The notes under the pieces were generated by a model that saw nothing but the letters and a program-made list of their open reading frames with translations, had not been told where the DNA came from and did no database searches. Below are positions 62,354 through 64,000 of a DNA stretch of 64,000 bases, piece after piece (position 1 is the stretch's first letter; each line of letters opens with the position of its first letter). The DNA lies in contig CAWFSJ010000005.1 in the NCBI GenBank assembly GCA_963818505.1, positions 806,001-870,000 of the forward strand, read 5' to 3'. Position numbers and translations under genes: made by a program. Source of the stretch: JADKAV01 sp963818505 (GTDB lineage Bacteria > Actinomycetota > Actinomycetes > S36-B12 > UBA10799).

Positions 62354-63256
62354 GTGCGCATAGGACTGGCCCTGGGTGGCGGCGGTTTGACCGGAACTGC
62401 GTTTCACGCCGGTGTCCTCACGGCACTTGCGGAGCACTACGACGCCCGCGAGGCGCAGGTCATCGTAGGCACATCGGCCGGTTCCACAGCCGCGGCCCTC
62501 ATGCGATCCGGGTTCCCGCCGTCGGACTACGTCGCCAGAGTCGCCGGCCAGCCGATGTCGGCGCAGGGGCGGGCCATCTTGGGAGCCATGCCAGCCCTGT
62601 CAGATCCGCAGCCGCCAACAGATCGCAAGCGCAAAGTGGCCTCCCCGCAGTTGCTCAAAGCGGCGTTGCGTGGCCCCTGGCGATTCCCGCCCGGCGTTGT
62701 GTTCTCGGGTCTGCTGCCCGTAGGCACCCGGCCGGTCGACCCGGGGGCGCAACGGCTGCGTGGGCTGTTCAACGGGTGGCCAGACAAGCCGATGTGGCTG
62801 ATCGCAGTGGATCTGGATTCGGGGCGACGCGTCGCGTTCGGCAGGGATGCACAAGCCGACGTGGGCGACGCTGTGTCGGCTTCCTGCGCCGTGCCCGGCT
62901 ATTTCGCCCCGGTCGTGATCGATGGCCGACGGTACGTCGACGGAGGCGCATGGTCGATGGTCAGCCTCGATCTGTTGGCCGATGAGCAATTGGACCTTGT
63001 GATCGTCTCAGCGCCGTTGTCGACCACGGACTGGTTCGCGCGCGACCCGGGGAATGCGCCCCGAGTGGCCGCAAGGGCGCAGTTGGAACGGGAGGCCCGC
63101 AAGGTTCGTGCTGCCGGTGCTCGGGTGCTGATCGTGGCGCCCGACGCCAACCTGCGCTCAATCATGGGAACGAACTCGATGGTCATGGCAAAGCGAGCCC
63201 CCGTGGCTCTGGCGACCCTTGACTACGCGCGGCGGGTGTTCGCCGCCGGGCTGTGA
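62354..63256 (+). CDS. Patatin-like phospholipase, second copy
   Basis: A 300-residue patatin: oxyanion loop LGGGGLTGTAFHAGVL, nucleophile elbow VGTSAGSTAAALM (catalytic Ser) and catalytic Asp in YVDGGAWSMVS. The GxSxG motif and the DGG motif are both present. There is no signal peptide. It is quite different from the copy at 53631 outside the motifs, so not a recent duplicate. Lipid acyl hydrolase, cytosolic or membrane-peripheral. Start GTG 62354. It is convergent with the P-type ATPase gene (4-nt gap). Confidence 0.88.
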   Translation: MRIGLALGGGGLTGTAFHAGVLTALAEHYDAREAQVIVGTSAGSTAAALMRSGFPPSDYVARVAGQPMSAQGRAILGAMPALSDPQPPTDRKRKVASPQLLKAALRGPWRFPPGVVFSGLLPVGTRPVDPGAQRLRGLFNGWPDKPMWLIAVDLDSGRRVAFGRDAQADVGDAVSASCAVPGYFAPVVIDGRRYVDGGAWSMVSLDLLADEQLDLVIVSAPLSTTDWFARDPGNAPRVAARAQLEREARKVRAAGARVLIVAPDANLRSIMGTNSMVMAKRAPVALATLDYARRVFAAGL

Positions 63257-63260
63257 ATGC

Positions 63261-64000
63261 TCAGTCCTCGATCAGGGCGAACGCACTCTCCTCCTCGAGC
63301 GCATTGTGCAGGCGCAGGACCCCGTAGAGGCTGTACAGCGTGCGCCTCACATCGATGACCGTCTGCTCATCGGGGTCCTGCAGCAGCCGGTGCAGCGCGG
63401 CCACGTGGTGCTCGATCTCGGCGTGACTGCGGGTCAGCGCGCCGACAGCTTCGGCATTGCCGGTGATGCGGATCAGCGCGGGAACCAGTTCGGCCTCCTC
63501 CTGGCGCTCGTGTGGAACGAGTACGTTGTCGATCTCGTCCAGCAGTCCTCGGGTGGGAGTCAGCGAGCCCTCGTCTTCGAGCTCGTCGGCCACGTCGCGA
63601 ACTCGTTCGACCAAGGGCAGTGTCTGGCGATGGTCCTCGGCCAAACGAGCGAGAATGTCCGCGTCCGTCTGACGGATGCGACGCGTTCCCCGTGGCTTCA
63701 GCAGGCCCACGCGCAGGGCCCAAGCGATGGCCACCACGTCGATCCCCTCCTGCAACAAGGCGCCAGCCGCGGGTGCCAGCCACCCGAACGCCGCGGCCCC
63801 CATCGCGATGAAGCACAACGACATGCCGATCCAGGCCGCCTGAGTCGCGGTCCGGTGCGACATTCGCGCAACGGCCACGGCCTGTCCGAGGCGCTCGACG
63901 CGATCCACTGTGAGCACAACGTCTGCAGCTTCTGACGAGGCCGTGGCGCCTCGTGCCGCGAGGGCGACCCCGACGGAGGCGGCGGCCAGTGCGGGGGCGT
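63261..64000 (-). CDS. Heavy-metal P-type ATPase C-terminal part fused to a hemerythrin domain (runs off right edge)
   Basis: The frame is open to the window end. The first part seen, APALAAASVGVALAARGATA followed by DVVLTVDRVERL and AWIGMSLCFIAMGAAAFGWLAPAAGALLQEGIDVVAIAWALRVG, is the hinge and last two helices of a heavy-metal-transporting P-type ATPase. Then follow ~140 residues with a hemerythrin HHE pattern: LAEDHRQTLPLVERV, LVPHERQEEAELVPAL, RSHAEIEHHVAAL and LHNALEEESAF, which give the His/Glu iron ligands. Export of a metal may be sensed or gated by the di-iron domain. The rest of the gene is outside the window. Confidence 0.85.
   Translation of the reverse strand, partial: APALAAASVGVALAARGATASSEAADVVLTVDRVERLGQAVAVARMSHRTATQAAWIGMSLCFIAMGAAAFGWLAPAAGALLQEGIDVVAIAWALRVGLLKPRGTRRIRQTDADILARLAEDHRQTLPLVERVRDVADELEDEGSLTPTRGLLDEIDNVLVPHERQEEAELVPALIRITGNAEAVGALTRSHAEIEHHVAALHRLLQDPDEQTVIDVRRTLYSLYGVLRLHNALEEESAFALIED

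Overview
The window is high-GC DNA with dense coding, very short intergenic gaps, many 4-nt start/stop overlaps, frequent GTG starts and a FurA-KatG pair. This is typical of an actinobacterium (Actinomycetes). F420/deazaflavin-type, Acg-type and DUF222/HNH genes, SCP-x-type thiolases and DUF2510/SHOCT proteins agree with that. Genus cannot be read from the sequence. No replication origin, rRNA, CRISPR array, transposase or phage module is visible. Three tRNA genes are present: Ser-UGA, Ser-GCU and Arg-ACG.

Layout. 1-8.9 kb: end of a LemA gene, a GH13 enzyme, exonuclease III, a secreted metalloprotease, App1-type phosphatase with a GNAT, an acyl-CoA ligase, a cation-efflux-like membrane protein, and a Zn-alcohol dehydrogenase with a CMD protein. 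9-13 kb: a NarL/DesK-type two-component system, a small membrane protein, then 1.4 kb without protein genes holding a structured 206-bp tandem duplication and two tRNA-Ser genes. 13-20.3 kb: serine hydrolase, thioesterase, lytic transglycosylase, PstS-like secreted protein, an ABC-2 exporter, a carotenoid oxygenase and a fasciclin protein. 20.3-31 kb: an HBHA-like small protein, a duplicated beta-helix secreted protein, TetR plus an MFS exporter, a SHOCT/DUF6325 pair, a sulfatase, tRNA-Arg, Uma2, small membrane and DUF2510 proteins. 31-46 kb: a decayed VapC, a GH63-type glycosidase, surface beta-helix/RTX-like proteins, an Acg nitroreductase operon, TetR with a nested operator, a Pit/DUF47 phosphate pair, a second ABC-2 exporter, an alpha-L-fucosidase and a wrecked GrpB gene. 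46-64 kb: TetR with three matching operators, DUF222-HNH, YbaK/cupin, furA-katG, two patatins, TrhA, thiolases, a second carotenoid oxygenase with VKOR, and at the edge a P-type ATPase fused to a hemerythrin domain.

Functional themes are glycan and lipid turnover (GH13, GH29, GH63, sulfatase, patatins, acyl-CoA ligase, thiolases), carotenoid cleavage, redox and oxidative stress (KatG, FurA, VKOR, Acg, deazaflavin-type reductase), efflux, and a surface protein set. Regulation is unusually legible: operator palindromes sit in front of three TetR genes, furA and trhA.

The most unusual content is non-coding. A 68-bp near-perfect palindrome occurs four times (3160, 47169, 50796, 59550), always between genes. 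Its left arm is identical in all four copies, while the 12-nt loop is inverted in the last. A second structured repeat lies at 11.7-12.1 kb. Five otherwise conserved genes, all on the plus strand, carry single-base indels, mostly in G runs. This pattern looks more like residual assembly error than decay, whereas the VapC and GrpB remnants carry multiple lesions and look genuinely dead.
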